A stretch of 64,000 nt of DNA from UBA7985 sp038141425 (GCA_038141425.1 JAYQIC010000010.1:773136-837135); one strand, 5' to 3'; shown: positions 18,284 to 29,131, numbered from the stretch's first letter. Notes: generated by a model not told the origin, from the sequence alone. Program-made: numbers and translations.

Positions 18284-19349
18284 TGGCGCGCATCGATCTC
18301 AGAAACATCGCCCACAGCTACGGCAGCGTTGAGGCGCTCCAGCAATTCAGCCTGACATGGGAAGACGGTGGACGCTACGCGATCCTCGGCCCGTCGGGCT
18401 GTGGCAAGACCACCATGCTGAACATCATGTCCGGCATCATTCGTCCGACCAAGGGCAGCATCCACTTCGATGATCGTGATGTCACCGATCTGATCACCGC
18501 CGACCGCAACATCGCGCAGGTGTTCCAGTTTCCGGTGATCTACGGAACCATGCGGGTTTGGGACAACCTCGCCTTCCCGCTGGTGTGCCGAAACACGCCC
18601 AAGTCCACGATTAAGGCCAAGGTCGAAGAGGTTGCGGACACGCTCAGCCTGACGGAACTGCTCGACCGCCCCGCCAACGGCCTGACGGCAGACCAGAAGC
18701 AGCTGATTTCGCTTGGACGCGGGCTGGTGCGGGATGATGTTGCGCCGTGCTCATGGATGAGCCGCTGACGGTGATCGACCCGGACCTGAAATTCCGGCTG
18801 CGGCGCAAGCTCAAAGAGATCAACGAGAAGTACCGGACCACGCTCATTTACGTGACCCACGATCAGGACGAGGCCATGACCTTTGCCGAACAGATCATGG
18901 TCATGGACGCGGGCAAAATCGTGCAGATGGGCACCCCGGGCGAGCTGTTTAACCAGCCGAATACGACCTTCGTTGGTTACTTCATCGGCGCGCCAGCCAT
19001 GAACCTGTTTGAGGCTTCGATCACCGGTGCGAACCAGATCGAGGTTGCCGGTCAGACGCTGAAAACCAAGGCTTCGCTGAAGGGCATTTCAGCGGCAAAT
19101 GTCAAACTGGGCGTCCGTGCCGAGAACATCCGGCTGAGCAGCAAGCCCGGCAAGGGCGAGAATGCCCTCCCGATCGACATCAGCCGGATCGACGACTACG
19201 GCAACTACAAGCTCGTCGTGGGACAATGCAGCGGCGCCGACGCCAAGGTCAAGGTCGACCGCGATGCACCCATCGATCACGGCCCCCTATTCATGAGCTT
19301 CAAACCCGAGCAAGCCTGCGTCTATGTCAACGAGCAGTTGGTGACCTGA
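18283..19349 (+). CDS. ABC transporter ATPase, GlpT-like, degenerate signature motif (frameshifted near 18745)
   Basis: About 355 residues: nucleotide-binding domain plus C-terminal domain. Walker A GPSGCGKTT, then QVFQFPVIY for the Q-loop, Walker B VLMDEPLTVID, and an intact H-loop YVTHDQDEA. The signature is degenerate: GLTADQKQL replaces LSGGQ. The break (lost G near 18745) falls just before Walker B; restored it reads RDDVAAVLMDEPL. Its start overlaps the stop of the first ATPase. With that partner it should form one normal and one impaired ATP site. The last gene of the operon; a bidirectional terminator follows at 19405. Confidence 0.9.
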
Positions 19350-19404
19350 TCTCCTCCCGGGAAACCTTCCACCACCCCCTTCCTCAGCGAATGAACTCAT
19401 GAAA

Positions 19405-19439
19405 ATGGCCGGAGCGCGTGCGCCCCGGCCATCTTTTTT
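19405..19439. terminator. Bidirectional rho-independent terminator
   Basis: Stem ATGGCCGG...CCGGCCAT, extended inside by GCGC-GT-GCGC, followed on the + strand by TCTTTTTT. On the - strand the hairpin is followed by a short T-run from AAAA at 19402-19405. It lies between the convergent ABC operon (+) and the 5'-nucleotidase gene (-) and probably serves both. Confidence 0.85.
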
Positions 19440-19458
19440 GCCGCAAAAGTGGCAGGCT

Positions 19459-20911
19459 TTACTGGAACGAAATCCGGCCTTGCGGGCCTTCGCTGATCCC
19501 GTTCTCGCGGATGTAGTCCACGACGTGGGACGCCATCAGCTGCGAAGCGTCGGCCGACAGCACCACGTCTGCGCCGGCGAACATGCTGTAGCCGTCACCG
19601 CCGCGTGCGAGGAAGTCGTTGGTCGCGACGGTGTAGGTCGCACCGCATCGATCGCGCTCCCGTTGATCGAGGCAGAAACCACGCGCGAGCCAGCGGCTGC
19701 GTTGCGGTCGGACCACAGCCATGTTGCCGGAGACCTGCATGAAGCGGCCCGAGGTATCCTCAATCTTGAAACGGAATTTTCCAGCGCCGCCATCACGTCA
19801 GCGCCGCTCATGGCGAGTACAACGGTCTTGTTGCCGAACGGCAGCTCGGCGAAGACGTCGCGTGCGGTCATGACCGAACCGGCGTCATAGACCTTATCGC
19901 CGCGGATACCGCCGCCGTTGGTCATGCGCCGATATCGGCACCGGTGACCATCATCATGGCGTCGGTGGCTGCGTTGCTAAAGTTGGTTCATGGACCGGAC
20001 CGAAGCACGGCGGGTGTCGACATCGGCGCCCAGAACCGCGATTTCTTCAGACAGCGCCTCATCGAGTGCCTTTTCATAGTCTGCAACCTTGGCCGCCATG
20101 TCGGCGTCTTCACCGCTTGGCTGCATGACACTGAACGACGGCTCCCACTCCCGAGGTCGTCGTCATCCCACTCCATGGCCAGATCGACGACAGGGATGTT
20201 CTCGCCCTGCGCGTTGCCTTCCATGATCACCCGCTTGCCGTTGTAGTGCAGGAACAGGTCGTGGTCGTCACCGGTGGCGATGATATCCGCAGCCCCGTTG
20301 CCCGCCAGCGCCAGGTCCTCGGAGAAGGACGTGTGCGCCAGTGCGATGACCAGATCGGCACCGGCGTCGGTCAGCTTAGCGCGCATAGCCTGCCCGGTTG
20401 CGATGGTGTCTTCGAAGGTCCAGTCACCCGGCGAGGACTTCTCCAGCGTATCATCGGAGGTCAGGCCATAGATGCCGACCTGCACCGACCCGAGGTCGAC
20501 GATCAGGTGTTCGGCAGCAAAGCCCGGTAGCTCACCCGCACCGGTGCGGATGTTCGAGGATACGATCGGGAAGGTGGCTTCGGCCATCCGCTGCTCCAGC
20601 ACGTCCGGGCCGAAGTCAAACTCGTGGTTGCCCGGGGTGAAGGCATCGATGCCGAGGTGGTTCATCAGGTCGATGATGTGGGCGCCCTTGTCCAGCGAAG
20701 ACAGAACCGAGGGGGAAATCACGTCACCAGCGTGCAGCAGCAGGCTGTTGTCGGCCCCGGCGCGGGCTTCGGCGACGGCCGCTGCGATGCCCGGGAAGGC
20801 GTCCTTGCGGTCCACATCGTTGAGCAGAATGATGCGTAGGTTCGTCGTTTCAGCAGAGGCGGTTGCTGTCGCCAGCAGCAGACCCAAGCCGCCCAAAAGT
20901 ACGTTTTTCAT
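19459..20911 (-). CDS. Periplasmic 5'-nucleotidase/metallophosphoesterase, UshA-like (several frameshifts)
   Basis: About 484 residues with a signal peptide (MKNVLLGGLGLLLATATASA). The N-terminal metallophosphoesterase domain has LLNDV, LLHAGDVIS, the GNHEFD metal motif, and IALAHTSFSED; a later ATGDDHD block ends the domain. The C-terminal 5'-nucleotidase domain is split among frames between about 20155 and 19650 but is recognisable from TNGGGIRGDKVYDAGSVMTARD, ELPFGNKTVVLAMSGADV and TYTVATNDFLARGGDGY. Such enzymes release phosphate from nucleotides or sugar phosphates in the periplasm. The gene reads towards the ABC operon and is unlikely to belong to it. Confidence 0.88.
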
Positions 20912-21175
20912 GAGAAACTCTCCAGTTGTTCAAGCCCGATTGGCACTTTGCGGATCAGGGCCCATAGAAATTTCAGCCAGATTACAGACGTGGGTAACTT
21001 TGATGATCGCAAGTACCCGTTTATGGAAAAAACAACGGCTTTTTTCTGGCTGTGGCCGCTCGGAATGATGTCGGTCCGGAGGGACAAATTACCAATCAAA
21101 AAATTGGAATTATCCACAATATTGGCCTTTGGGTTGCGGTTTCTGTCGATAAATCAGGCGGTAATCGCCCCCTGA

Positions 21176-22818
21176 TCAAAGTTCCTCGCCTGCCTTGGCC
21201 CAGCCGTCGGTATAGCGCGCTGCGGCAAACGTCGCCTGCCGCGCCTGCCCGGTCAGATCCTGCGCCGCCATGCCGATGAATGTACCGGTGAAGTTGGCGT
21301 GCTCGCCCCGCCCGCCCTCGTCAGAGATTTCGAAGCTGCTCAAAACCGGGCCGATCGGGGTCCAGTCGCCCCCTTCAAGGCGGTAGCGGAACTGCAGCGT
21401 GTCATCATTGATATCGACCCCGAGATGCAGGCTTTCTCCACGCGGAACGGCTTCGCCCTCGCCCACCGGGAAGTCAAGAGGACAGTCGGGCCAGCCCTTG
21501 ATCGTCGATTGGATCATCAGTCGTTTCACGCCGTCGTCGTCCTGACTGACACACAGGTAGTGGAACATTTGGCGGTTGTAATAGACCACCAGCCCGGCCA
21601 TCTGCTGGAAGTCCTCGGGTTCGAATTCCATGCTGGTCTCGAAGCTGCAGCGGAACTCGGTCCGGCGCCGCGCAACCAGCGCCTGCTCGAACCAGTTGCC
21701 GATGGACTCGCGCCCGAACAGGGTCAGGCAACCGGGGTTCTCAGTCAGGGAAAACAGCCGCTCAGGCTCGGGTGAGCGCAGCCATTGGAAATCCATGGGC
21801 AGGCTGTCAGCGGCGGCGAAGTCATAGTCGACGACCTTCGGCGCGACGGCTTCGGCGCGATCCTGCAGCGGCAGGTCTTTGGCAGCCACCGGCTCGACCC
21901 AGCCATCTTCGCGAAAGCGCAGGCGAACCAGCCCGGCTTCGCGCCCCATGGGGAGCGTCGGGTCTCCCCCGAAGCGCCAGTTACCCCGGTTTCGACCGGG
22001 CGGGAACACAGGAAACTGTGCAAGGCCGTGCCGTCGCCCAGATCGGCAAGCTGGCCGTGGCCGACGCGCTGGATGCCGTGATCGCTGCCAGCGGTGGTCA
22101 GCACCGGGTTCTTCGGGTGGAGCTCATAGGGACCGTTGATATCGCGTGACCGGGCGTGGGTAACGGCGTGCTCGTAGCCGGTGCCACCCTCGGCGGTGAT
22201 GAGGTAGTAGAAACCATCGCGCTTGAAGATATGCGGGGCCTCGGTCATGCCGATCGGGCTGCGGTGAAAGATCTTCCGGACCTTGCCGGTCACCCGCTGC
22301 TGCCCGTGATCGTACTCCTGCATCAGAATGCCGCCGAACAGATCCGCAGGCGGCTGCCGCCCCGGTAGGGTTGCCCGATGATCCCAGACCATATTGAGCA
22401 GGTACTTGCGGCCATCGTCATCGTGGAAAAGGGAAGGGTCAAAATCCGAGTTGTTCAGGTAGATACCGGGGGACCAGGGGCCTTCGATCGCGGGCGCGGT
22501 GGTCAGGTAGTTCGGGGTGTCCTTGTAGTTGCCGTCGAAGCGGCGGACGTTGGTGTAAATCAGCCAGAACAGGCCGTCGGCGTAGCTCAACGCCGGTGCC
22601 CAGACCCCACAGCTGTCGGGGTTACCGCGCATGTCCAGCTGGTCGGCGCGGCTCAGCGGGCGGCTCACAAGCGCCCAGTTTTCGAGGTCGCGCGAATGGT
22701 GGATTTGCACGCCCGGGTACCATTCGAAGGTCGAGGTCGCGAGGTAGAAATCATCCCCGACCTTGCACAGGCTGGGGTCGGCGTTGAAGCCTCGCAGAAC
22801 GGGGTTTTTGAAGGTCAC
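21176..22818 (-). CDS. Glycoside hydrolase family 43, beta-xylosidase-like (frameshifted near 21993)
   Basis: About 547 residues in two domains. The five-bladed propeller holds the three GH43 acids: Asp14 in FNADPSL, the Asp in NSDFDPSLFHDDDG, and the Glu in MTEAPHIF. The C-terminal lectin-like sandwich begins around DFQWLRSPEPERLFSLTENPG and includes ARRRTEFRCSF and QMAGLVVYYN, as in XynB-type beta-xylosidases. ATG 22818 has an AGGAG eight bases upstream. The break near 21993 sits in the linker: the first frame runs to LHSFLCSRPV and the next continues with NRGNWRFGGDPTLPMGREAG. No signal peptide, so it probably acts on imported xylo-oligosaccharides in the cytoplasm. Confidence 0.92.
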
Positions 22819-23091
22819 GGACGGTCTCCTGATGCAGGCTCAAGGCGATTGAGGACCTGAAGCCAGCCAAGCGCATCGCCAGACCGGTCATCCTCAGCGC
22901 CTCAGATGTACTGCATCGGGGGCCATTCTTCGATGGCTTCTGCGGCCTTCGGCGCAGAAATACTGTCACGGGTCCCTGTCTGACCACGGACGTCTGCCCG
23001 CCCCAATTCTGATGGTGTCTGGCGCTCGCCCGCGTAGTATGGCTACGGCCATCAGGACCGCAACGCAGTACCGGAGAGGGATCCCAGCGCC

Positions 23092-24121
23092 ATGATCGAT
23101 TTTTACTCGGACACCAAAACCCGGCCTGACCGGGCTATGCGCGAGGCCATGCTCAACGCGCCCGTCGGCGATGAGCAGAAAGGCGAGGATCCGACCACGC
23201 GGGCGCTCGAAGAGCGCGTCGCGGACCTGCTGGGCAAAGAAGCGGCAGTGTTCCTGCCTTCGGGCACCATGTGCAACGAGATCGCGCTGAAGATCTGGCT
23301 GCAGCCCGGGGACGCGCTGATCGGTGATCGCCTTTGCCACGTTATTACCTCCGAAGGCGGCGGCCCGGCGGCGCTGGCCGGGGCCATGATCCACCCGGTC
23401 GACACGGCTGACGGTATCTTCAGCCCGGAGGACGTGAGCGACGGGGTCAATTTCCCCAGTCGCTACGCCCCGCGCACCCGGCTCGTGTGTGTGGAGCAGA
23501 CCTTCAACCTCAAAGGCGGCACGGTCTGGCCGGTGGCGCAGCTCGATGCAGTATCAGCGGCAGCGAAGGCGGCGGGGCTCGCGACGCACATGGACGGCGC
23601 GCGGCTGATGAACGCCGTGGTTGCTTCGGGCGTGGAAGCCTCGGTTCATGCGGCGGGATTCGACAGCGTGTGGATCGATTTCACCAAGGGTCTGGGTGCG
23701 CCGGTGGGTGCGATCCTCGCCGGTTCACGTGATTTCATCGAAGAGGCGTGGCGCTTCAAGCAAATGATGGGCGGCGCCATGCGTCAGTCCGGCGTGCTGG
23801 CGGCCATGTGCCTGCACGCGCTCGACCGCAACGTCGAGCGACTGGCCGACGACCATGCGCTGGCCAGCACCATCGCGGCGCGCCTCGCTGACCTACCCCC
23901 ATATCGCGTCGATCACCGCGCCGCAGACCAACCTGCTGTTCTTCACCATCGATGAGAACGGACCTACGGGCGATGCTTTGACGGCAGTTTGTGCCGAACA
24001 CGGGGTGCAGATCGGGTCTTTCGGGCCGCGCCAGATCCGGCTCGTTACCCACCTCGATGTTGGCCCCGGTGATGTTGATCCGCTGATCGATGCCCTCGCC
24101 GCTGGTCTTACAGCAGGCTGA
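23092..24121 (+). CDS. ltaE: Low-specificity L-threonine aldolase (frameshifted near 23895)
   Basis: PLP enzyme that cleaves threonine or allo-threonine to glycine and acetaldehyde; about 343 residues. Begins MIDFYSDTKTRPDRAMREAM, then FLPSGTMCNEIAL, a THMDGARLMNA block, and the PLP lysine in DFTKGLGAPVGA. A C5-for-C6 run near 23895 breaks the frame; restored, it reads ADLPPHIASITAPQTNLLFF and ends at 24121. The downstream aldo/keto reductase gene is convergent, 33 bases away. No obvious operon partner. Beta-hydroxy amino acid aldolases of this family can also act on phenylserine-like compounds, so the true substrate may differ. Confidence 0.9.
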
Positions 24122-24154
24122 GGCCCTCAGGCGGTAAGGCTTGCGGCTGGGCGC

Positions 24155-25129
24155 CTAGCGCTCCCGTGGCGGCCCTTCGGGTGGGCGGTCGAGGACCGCT
24201 TCGATCTCCGCCATAACAGCGGGGCTCAGGGGGCCGAAATCCAAGGCCTGCGCGTTGGCCGTGGCCTGAGCCTCGGTCCGGGCGCCGGGGATCGGTACGG
24301 TGCGGGGTGACAGCGCCCAGATCCATGCCAGCGCACCCTGCGCCAGCGTCCGGCCATCGCTGGACAGCAGCTCACGGACGGCGTCCCGGCGCTTCGCGAA
24401 GGACTCCGATATTTTGCCGTCTTTGAAGTAGTCCAACCACTCGAAGGAGTTGGTGCGCACGTCCTTGGAGAAGTCCTGCGAGCCGTAGTCCTTGCCCGAC
24501 AATATGCCCATCGCCAGTGGCGATCGGTTGACCGACCACAGGCCCTGCCCTTCGATCGTCGAAATCAGGCTGGGCGCATCGAAGAACACGTTCAAGGAGT
24601 GCTGGACGGCGATGTAGCCCTCTTCCCCCGCCCAAGCTGACGCTCGGTCCGGGAAGTCGGTAGACCAGCCAAAGGTCTCGATCCACCCCAGTGCACGGGC
24701 TTCCCGAAAGGCTTCGAGAACCGACTTCGCATCCTCGATGGGGAGCGAATTCAGGTGCAAGAATACCAGATCGAGGCAATCGCGCTGCAATCGGGTACGG
24801 GACGCATCGATCCCGGCGAGGATGCCCTCAACATCATGGACCGACCCCGTCGCCTGCCGCCGCTCTTCGTCGAAGGTGAAGCCACATTTGGTGCTGATCA
24901 CCACGTCACTGCGGTCGCCGAAGACCTGACCCACCAGCCGTTCGGAATGCCCCGAGCCGTAGCCTGCCGCGGTATCGAAGAACCGGACACCAGCCTCATA
25001 GCTGGCCTCTAGTGCACGAATTGACTCGGCATCGTCGACCTCGCCCCAGCCCAGCGGCGTATCGCCGTCAAAGAACGGCCCACCGATGGCCCAGCACCCC
25101 ATGCCCAAGCGCGGAATTGACTCAAACAT
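24155..25129 (-). CDS. Aldo/keto reductase
   Basis: Intact 324-residue NADPH-dependent oxidoreductase. The catalytic tetrad is visible: Asp in RFFDTAAGYGSGHSER with Tyr seven residues later, Lys in VISTKCGF, and His in VFLHLNS. The C-terminal cofactor pocket is PIPGARTEAQATANAQAL. It is of the soluble AKR (pyridoxal/aldo-keto, YakC/Tas-like) type. A single gene with its own promoter gap (25130-25333) separating it from the FAD oxidoreductase on the same strand. Substrate unknown. Confidence 0.9.
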   Translation of the reverse strand: MFESIPRLGMGCWAIGGPFFDGDTPLGWGEVDDAESIRALEASYEAGVRFFDTAAGYGSGHSERLVGQVFGDRSDVVISTKCGFTFDEERRQATGSVHDVEGILAGIDASRTRLQRDCLDLVFLHLNSLPIEDAKSVLEAFREARALGWIETFGWSTDFPDRASAWAGEEGYIAVQHSLNVFFDAPSLISTIEGQGLWSVNRSPLAMGILSGKDYGSQDFSKDVRTNSFEWLDYFKDGKISESFAKRRDAVRELLSSDGRTLAQGALAWIWALSPRTVPIPGARTEAQATANAQALDFGPLSPAVMAEIEAVLDRPPEGPPRER

Positions 25130-25333
25130 CTCTCTCTATCCTCTGTACAACCATGCAGGCCCGTCGGTCGTATTCCAAGACAACCGCGCAGCCACGCCTT
25201 TACCTGAAAGTCAGGGTACTACAGGCCAGATCACAGCCGGTTTCCATCAAAAACAACAGCTCTTGAAATGTTTATTTTTTGGCTGGATTGGAATTCAGCC
25301 CGGTGGATCTGGATCGGTCGCCGTCGCATCGTC

Positions 25334-26665
25334 TCAGGCAGCGACCAGCTCGGCGTTGCCCAAGCCGCGCACGCCTTGCGCGCTCAGGTCGGCGACCAGC
25401 GCGCCGGTGTCGACCTGCTGCACCGCACAGCCGGCGTCGATGGCCAGCTTCGCTGCCGTCCCGGCCGCCTGCCCCATCGCCATGCACTGCGGCATGCCGC
25501 GCACCGAGGCGAAGGCCACCGCATCCGCAGACACGATCCGACCGCAGAACATCAGGTTTTCGATCTCCGCCGGGATAAGCGCGCGGAACGGAATGGTGTA
25601 GTAGCTGCCCTCGGCCACCGCCGCGTCGTGGGTCATGGCCGCGCTGGCGCGCATGACATCGTCCACCGGGTTGTCGCAGCAGACGATGCCGTCGGCGAAG
25701 CGGGTGCCGCGGGCGAGGTCCTCGCCGGTGATGCGGTAGGCGCCTTCGAGCTTCCGGGTCTCGCGGACGCCGACCGTGGGCGAAAGCTGCGCCATATAGG
25801 CGTGCTCGAAGCCCGGCACGTCGGCGCGCAGGAACTGCGCCAGCTGGTGGCAGCGGCGGCGGCCTTCCTGCGTCGCCTGCGCGACCGCGACCGGATCGAT
25901 GCCGTTGACCCCGCGCACGTGCACCGAGTTGCAGAACACGTCGCCACGGTGAAAGCCCTTCATCAGGTAGAGCTTGGCCAGATCCGGGTGCAGGCGGCCT
26001 TCGGCAACCCCGCGCTCGGCGAACCGCGTGAAATAGGGGTCCGGCTCGGCAAAGGCCCGGTCCCAGTCCACCCCGAGCATGTGGAAGGAGATCGTCACCC
26101 CCATCATGTTCCCCTGCGAGTCGCCCAACACGTAGGGCACCCCCGCCTTGGCCGAGATATCGCCATCGCCGGAACAGTCGATGACCACCTTCGGTTGGAG
26201 GGCGAAGCCGCCGTTGCGGTTGAAGAACTCTACGCTATCGATCCGCCGGCCCGCGCTGTCCATAACCGGTGCCAGCGCGGTCGCGTTGAGCCGCAGCGAT
26301 ACCGCGGCGTATTCGAGCATCTCGTACATGGTCAGGGGTTCGATATCGTGGTCGTAGATGATTTCTGGGCCGAAATTCTCCAGCGTGCAGGGCCGCTTTT
26401 CAGCCGCTGGCGGGTCCATGGAGGCGAGCCGTTTGGTCAGCTCCTCCAGCACGCCGCCGATGATGGTATCGACGGGATATCCCCCGCCCCAGGGCATGCC
26501 GGGACAGAATGCCATCACGCCGCCGACCTTTGTGGTGGCTTCGAGCAAAATGGTCCGCAGGCCCTTGCGCCCGGCGGCAACGGCGGCGCCAAAACCGGCG
26601 GTGCCGCCGCCGACGACCAGAACGTCTGTCTCTTCGATCGAACCCGCCATCGTGAACGCCTTCAT
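25334..26665 (-). CDS. FAD-dependent oxidoreductase (FAD_oxidored type)
   Basis: Intact 443-residue flavoprotein. The dinucleotide motif VVGGGTAGFGAAVAAGR is near the N terminus, an LLEATTKVGGVM block follows, VVIDCSGDGDISAKAGVPY marks the second FAD contact, SPTVGVRETRKLEGAY is typical of the family, and the C-terminal FAD-contacting stretch is FCGRIVSADAVAFASVRG. There is no signal peptide. It belongs to a large family of uncharacterised FAD enzymes. It runs towards the aldo/keto reductase; the gene on its other side is a divergent GST. Confidence 0.88.
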   Translation of the reverse strand: MKAFTMAGSIEETDVLVVGGGTAGFGAAVAAGRKGLRTILLEATTKVGGVMAFCPGMPWGGGYPVDTIIGGVLEELTKRLASMDPPAAEKRPCTLENFGPEIIYDHDIEPLTMYEMLEYAAVSLRLNATALAPVMDSAGRRIDSVEFFNRNGGFALQPKVVIDCSGDGDISAKAGVPYVLGDSQGNMMGVTISFHMLGVDWDRAFAEPDPYFTRFAERGVAEGRLHPDLAKLYLMKGFHRGDVFCNSVHVRGVNGIDPVAVAQATQEGRRRCHQLAQFLRADVPGFEHAYMAQLSPTVGVRETRKLEGAYRITGEDLARGTRFADGIVCCDNPVDDVMRASAAMTHDAAVAEGSYYTIPFRALIPAEIENLMFCGRIVSADAVAFASVRGMPQCMAMGQAAGTAAKLAIDAGCAVQQVDTGALVADLSAQGVRGLGNAELVAA

Positions 26666-26777
26666 TGCTGTTGCGCCTGCCTCTGACTATCTGCAATTGC
26701 GCGCCGGAATGAAAGCCCATTCAAAGTCCGGGTCTGTGCCGCTACTCTGCGCATTCAAGTTGGTGGGAGGCCTTTCC

Positions 26778-27488
26778 ATGGCAGACAACGGCGAAGCAGC
26801 GCAGATCGCGACTCGATTTCAGCTCTTTGGCTGCTGGCGGTCGACCTGCACGCATCGGGCGACCCTCGCGCTGCGCTTTCACGACGTCGATTTCGATTAC
26901 CATCCCATCGACCTGACCGCGCGCGAGCAGGAAAGCCCCGAATTCCTCGCCATTTCCCCGGATGCTCAGGTACCTGTGCTGGTCTTCGGCGACAGCGTAA
27001 TGACCCAGTCGCTTGCAATCGTATCGCTGATTGAAAGCCTCGCAGAAGGAGACCGCGCTGACCTCGGTGATCGTCGGCTGTTCCCGGTGGACCCGGAAAA
27101 CAGGGCGCGCGCCATTGCCATCTGTGAACGCGTCTCGTCCTATATACAGCCCATGACCCTGCCTGGTGCCATCCGGCGGTCGATCCGGGCGCATTTCTCC
27201 GCAGAGGGTGACACCGGTTTTGACCAGCAGGCGAAGGGTTTTATCGACGCCATGCTGATCAGCAATCTGGGCCTGCTGGATGCCGCATTTGCCCGCAGCG
27301 ATGGTCCCTTTGCACTGGGCCGTACCGTTACTGCCGCCGATATTTTCGTCTATCCGCAATTGCTGGGAGCCGGCCGGCTCGGTCTCGATCTGGCGCCGTT
27401 CCCGCATTTGTCGGCACAGGCCGACGCCATGGCTGAGCTGGCATTTGTCAGAGCCGCCGACCCGCTCGCCCTGCCCGACGCACCCTGA
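26778..27488 (+). CDS. Glutathione S-transferase, zeta/maleylpyruvate isomerase-like
   Basis: Intact 236-residue GST. ATG 26778 is chosen because a GGGAGG lies just upstream and homology begins there; the longer open frame upstream is not supported. The N-terminal thioredoxin fold has FGCWRSTCTHRATLALRFH, close to the SSC.yR pattern of zeta GSTs, then PDAQVPVLVFGDSVMTQSLAI. The C-terminal domain ends with GRTVTAADIFVYPQLLGAGR. Zeta GSTs isomerise maleylacetoacetate or maleylpyruvate in aromatic ring degradation, which would fit the aromatic theme of the first GSTs, but the signature is imperfect. It lies divergent to the FAD oxidoreductase. Confidence 0.82.
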   Translation: MADNGEAAQIATRFQLFGCWRSTCTHRATLALRFHDVDFDYHPIDLTAREQESPEFLAISPDAQVPVLVFGDSVMTQSLAIVSLIESLAEGDRADLGDRRLFPVDPENRARAIAICERVSSYIQPMTLPGAIRRSIRAHFSAEGDTGFDQQAKGFIDAMLISNLGLLDAAFARSDGPFALGRTVTAADIFVYPQLLGAGRLGLDLAPFPHLSAQADAMAELAFVRAADPLALPDAP

Positions 27489-27503
27489 CGACCCGGTTTA
27501 ACT

Positions 27504-28450
27504 TCACTTGCCGCCCGTCAGGTCTCCGAGCACCGTCACCCCCTGATCGAGCGCAGGGCCCTCGGTGCGCCCGTCCCACTTCGACCGGCTTTTTCGTCTA
27601 TGGCCGCAATGGCAGCGTCGGACAGTTTCTGTTCCCAATCGTTGGTCGTGCCCGAGCGGAAATAGACCTTCGGGTTGAGGTGGAAGCTCTGCGGGTTATC
27701 GGTGACCTCGTCCCGCATTTTGTTGAACTCCGTGGCTTCAGCAATCCGCGCCAGCGCCCCGTCGGAAAACGAGGTGTCAGGCAGCAGGAAGCGCGCCAGC
27801 GCCCGCGCGACCTCAGGCTTGCGGTTCACCATGTCTTCGTAGCTGAGAGCGAGGATATTGTGCGGCGCGATGCGCTGGTCTTTGCGCCTGATCCAACCAC
27901 TGACGTGGTCATGATAGTCACCGAAATACAGATTGCCTTCGACGAACAGCTCGACGAATTCGTCCATGCTCAGGTCTTCGGGCACGGCCAGCAGCGGGTG
28001 ACGCTTCCAGAAGAAGTACTGGGATACCGCCACCGCCTTGGGGTCGCGGTAGACCATGATGAACTTGGTCTGCGGGTGCAAACTGCGGACGGGCATATCG
28101 TCGTAGCTGCAGTGGACGTACCATGCCCGCGGGGTGTCGTGGGTCCGGGCGATATGCTCGTCGATCCACGCGCGGCCGTGCTGGGAGACGGAGACCTCGG
28201 GCCAGGGAACGGTACCGTGGCCGATATCCCGGGTGTCGTAGACGTTCGTACGGTGCTTCAGGCCCTCGTACAGCAACTCGACCACGAACTTCTTTGCCAG
28301 GTGGGTGCCGACTTTCTGGTGGGTGGCGATAAAGATGTCGTGCGCATCCGTGTCCCAGCTGCGCGCCAGGTCGGCATTCGCCGCGACGTCGATAAAGGGC
28401 GGAAATACCGTCTCCCCGTATAGACCGTGCAAAAAGCCCTCACCGTGCAA
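27504..28450 (-). CDS. Sulfotransferase domain protein (frameshifted near 27586)
   Basis: PAPS-dependent sulfotransferase of about 315 residues. The 5'-phosphosulfate loop is ATHQKVGTHLAKKF, the 3'-phosphate loop is MVYRDPKAVAVSQYF, and the C-terminal segment RSGTTNDWEQKLSDA matches the family RKG..gDW motif. An A-run shift near 27586 changes the last 25 residues; in the corrected frame it ends KWDGRTEGPALDQGVTVLGD and stops at 27504. The TTG at 28450 is a weak start; an ATG at 28481, one base out of frame across an AAAGGG run, may be the real one. The upstream GAF protein gene overlaps it by about ten bases, so the two are probably translated together. It may sulfate a small hydroxy compound. 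Confidence 0.82.
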
Positions 28451-29131
28451 AGGGTGCAGCGGGCTCGAAGGTGCGCAGCATGTGCCCGCCCCGGATCGCG
28501 GATTCCTGCTGGTCTAGTGCCTTGATTTCCTGATCCAGACGTTCGAGCTCCACGATAATTTCCTGATGTTGTGCAGCACCTGCACCGTCCGTGAAATGCT
28601 GTAGCACAGCTCTTCCAGCAGCCAGCGGTCCTGATCGCTCCAGTCGACGCTGCGGTTGGCGTTCATCACCTGCAGGGCGCCGATAGCGTTGCCGCTGGAC
28701 GGGCAGAACACAGGCGCGGTCATGGCGCTTCGCGGCCGATAGCCCAGCTTTTCACCAACGCTCACAAAGGCGCCCTTGCCCCCGGACAGGTCGCTGTCGA
28801 TGCGGGTTTGTCGGTTGCGAATGGCCTCACCCACCATCGAACCCTCGGCCTCGACGACGATCGAGCGCTGGGTGACCCCGGTCCCGGCCTCCAGCCAGAC
28901 GCTCTGGCTGTCCTGGCTCAGCACGAACAGGCCAAAGCGATCGATATCAAACAGCGCAGGCAAGGTGGTCGAAAGCAGGTTGGAGACGTCGTTGTTGCGC
29001 GTCCTCGCCCATTGCTCGGCGACGGCTTGGCGTTTTCGTGTTGCGGCGCTGAGGCGCTCGGCGGCGGATGGTGAGGAGCATGACGGTACCTTCGTTCGGC
29101 TTGCCCTTCCATCCGCGCGGTGCGGGGTCAA
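28440..29131 (-). CDS. GAF domain protein preceding the sulfotransferase (frameshifted near 28550)
   Basis: About 230 residues: a single GAF domain, with an N-terminal helix (AATRKRQAVAEQWART), LFDIDRFGLFVLSQDSQSV, GEAIRNRQTRIDSDLSG, RSAMTAPVFCPSSGNAIGAL and QVMNANRSVDWSDQD. A shift at about 28550 hides a C-terminal coiled segment reading EIIVELERLDQEIKALDQQE that runs into the sulfotransferase start. No output domain (kinase, cyclase, helix-turn-helix) is present. The TTG start overlaps the stop of the VOC gene (TTGA), and the N-terminal 25 residues look unreliable. It could sense a ligand and regulate the sulfotransferase by contact, or the two could be one fused protein; I cannot tell. Confidence 0.7.
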
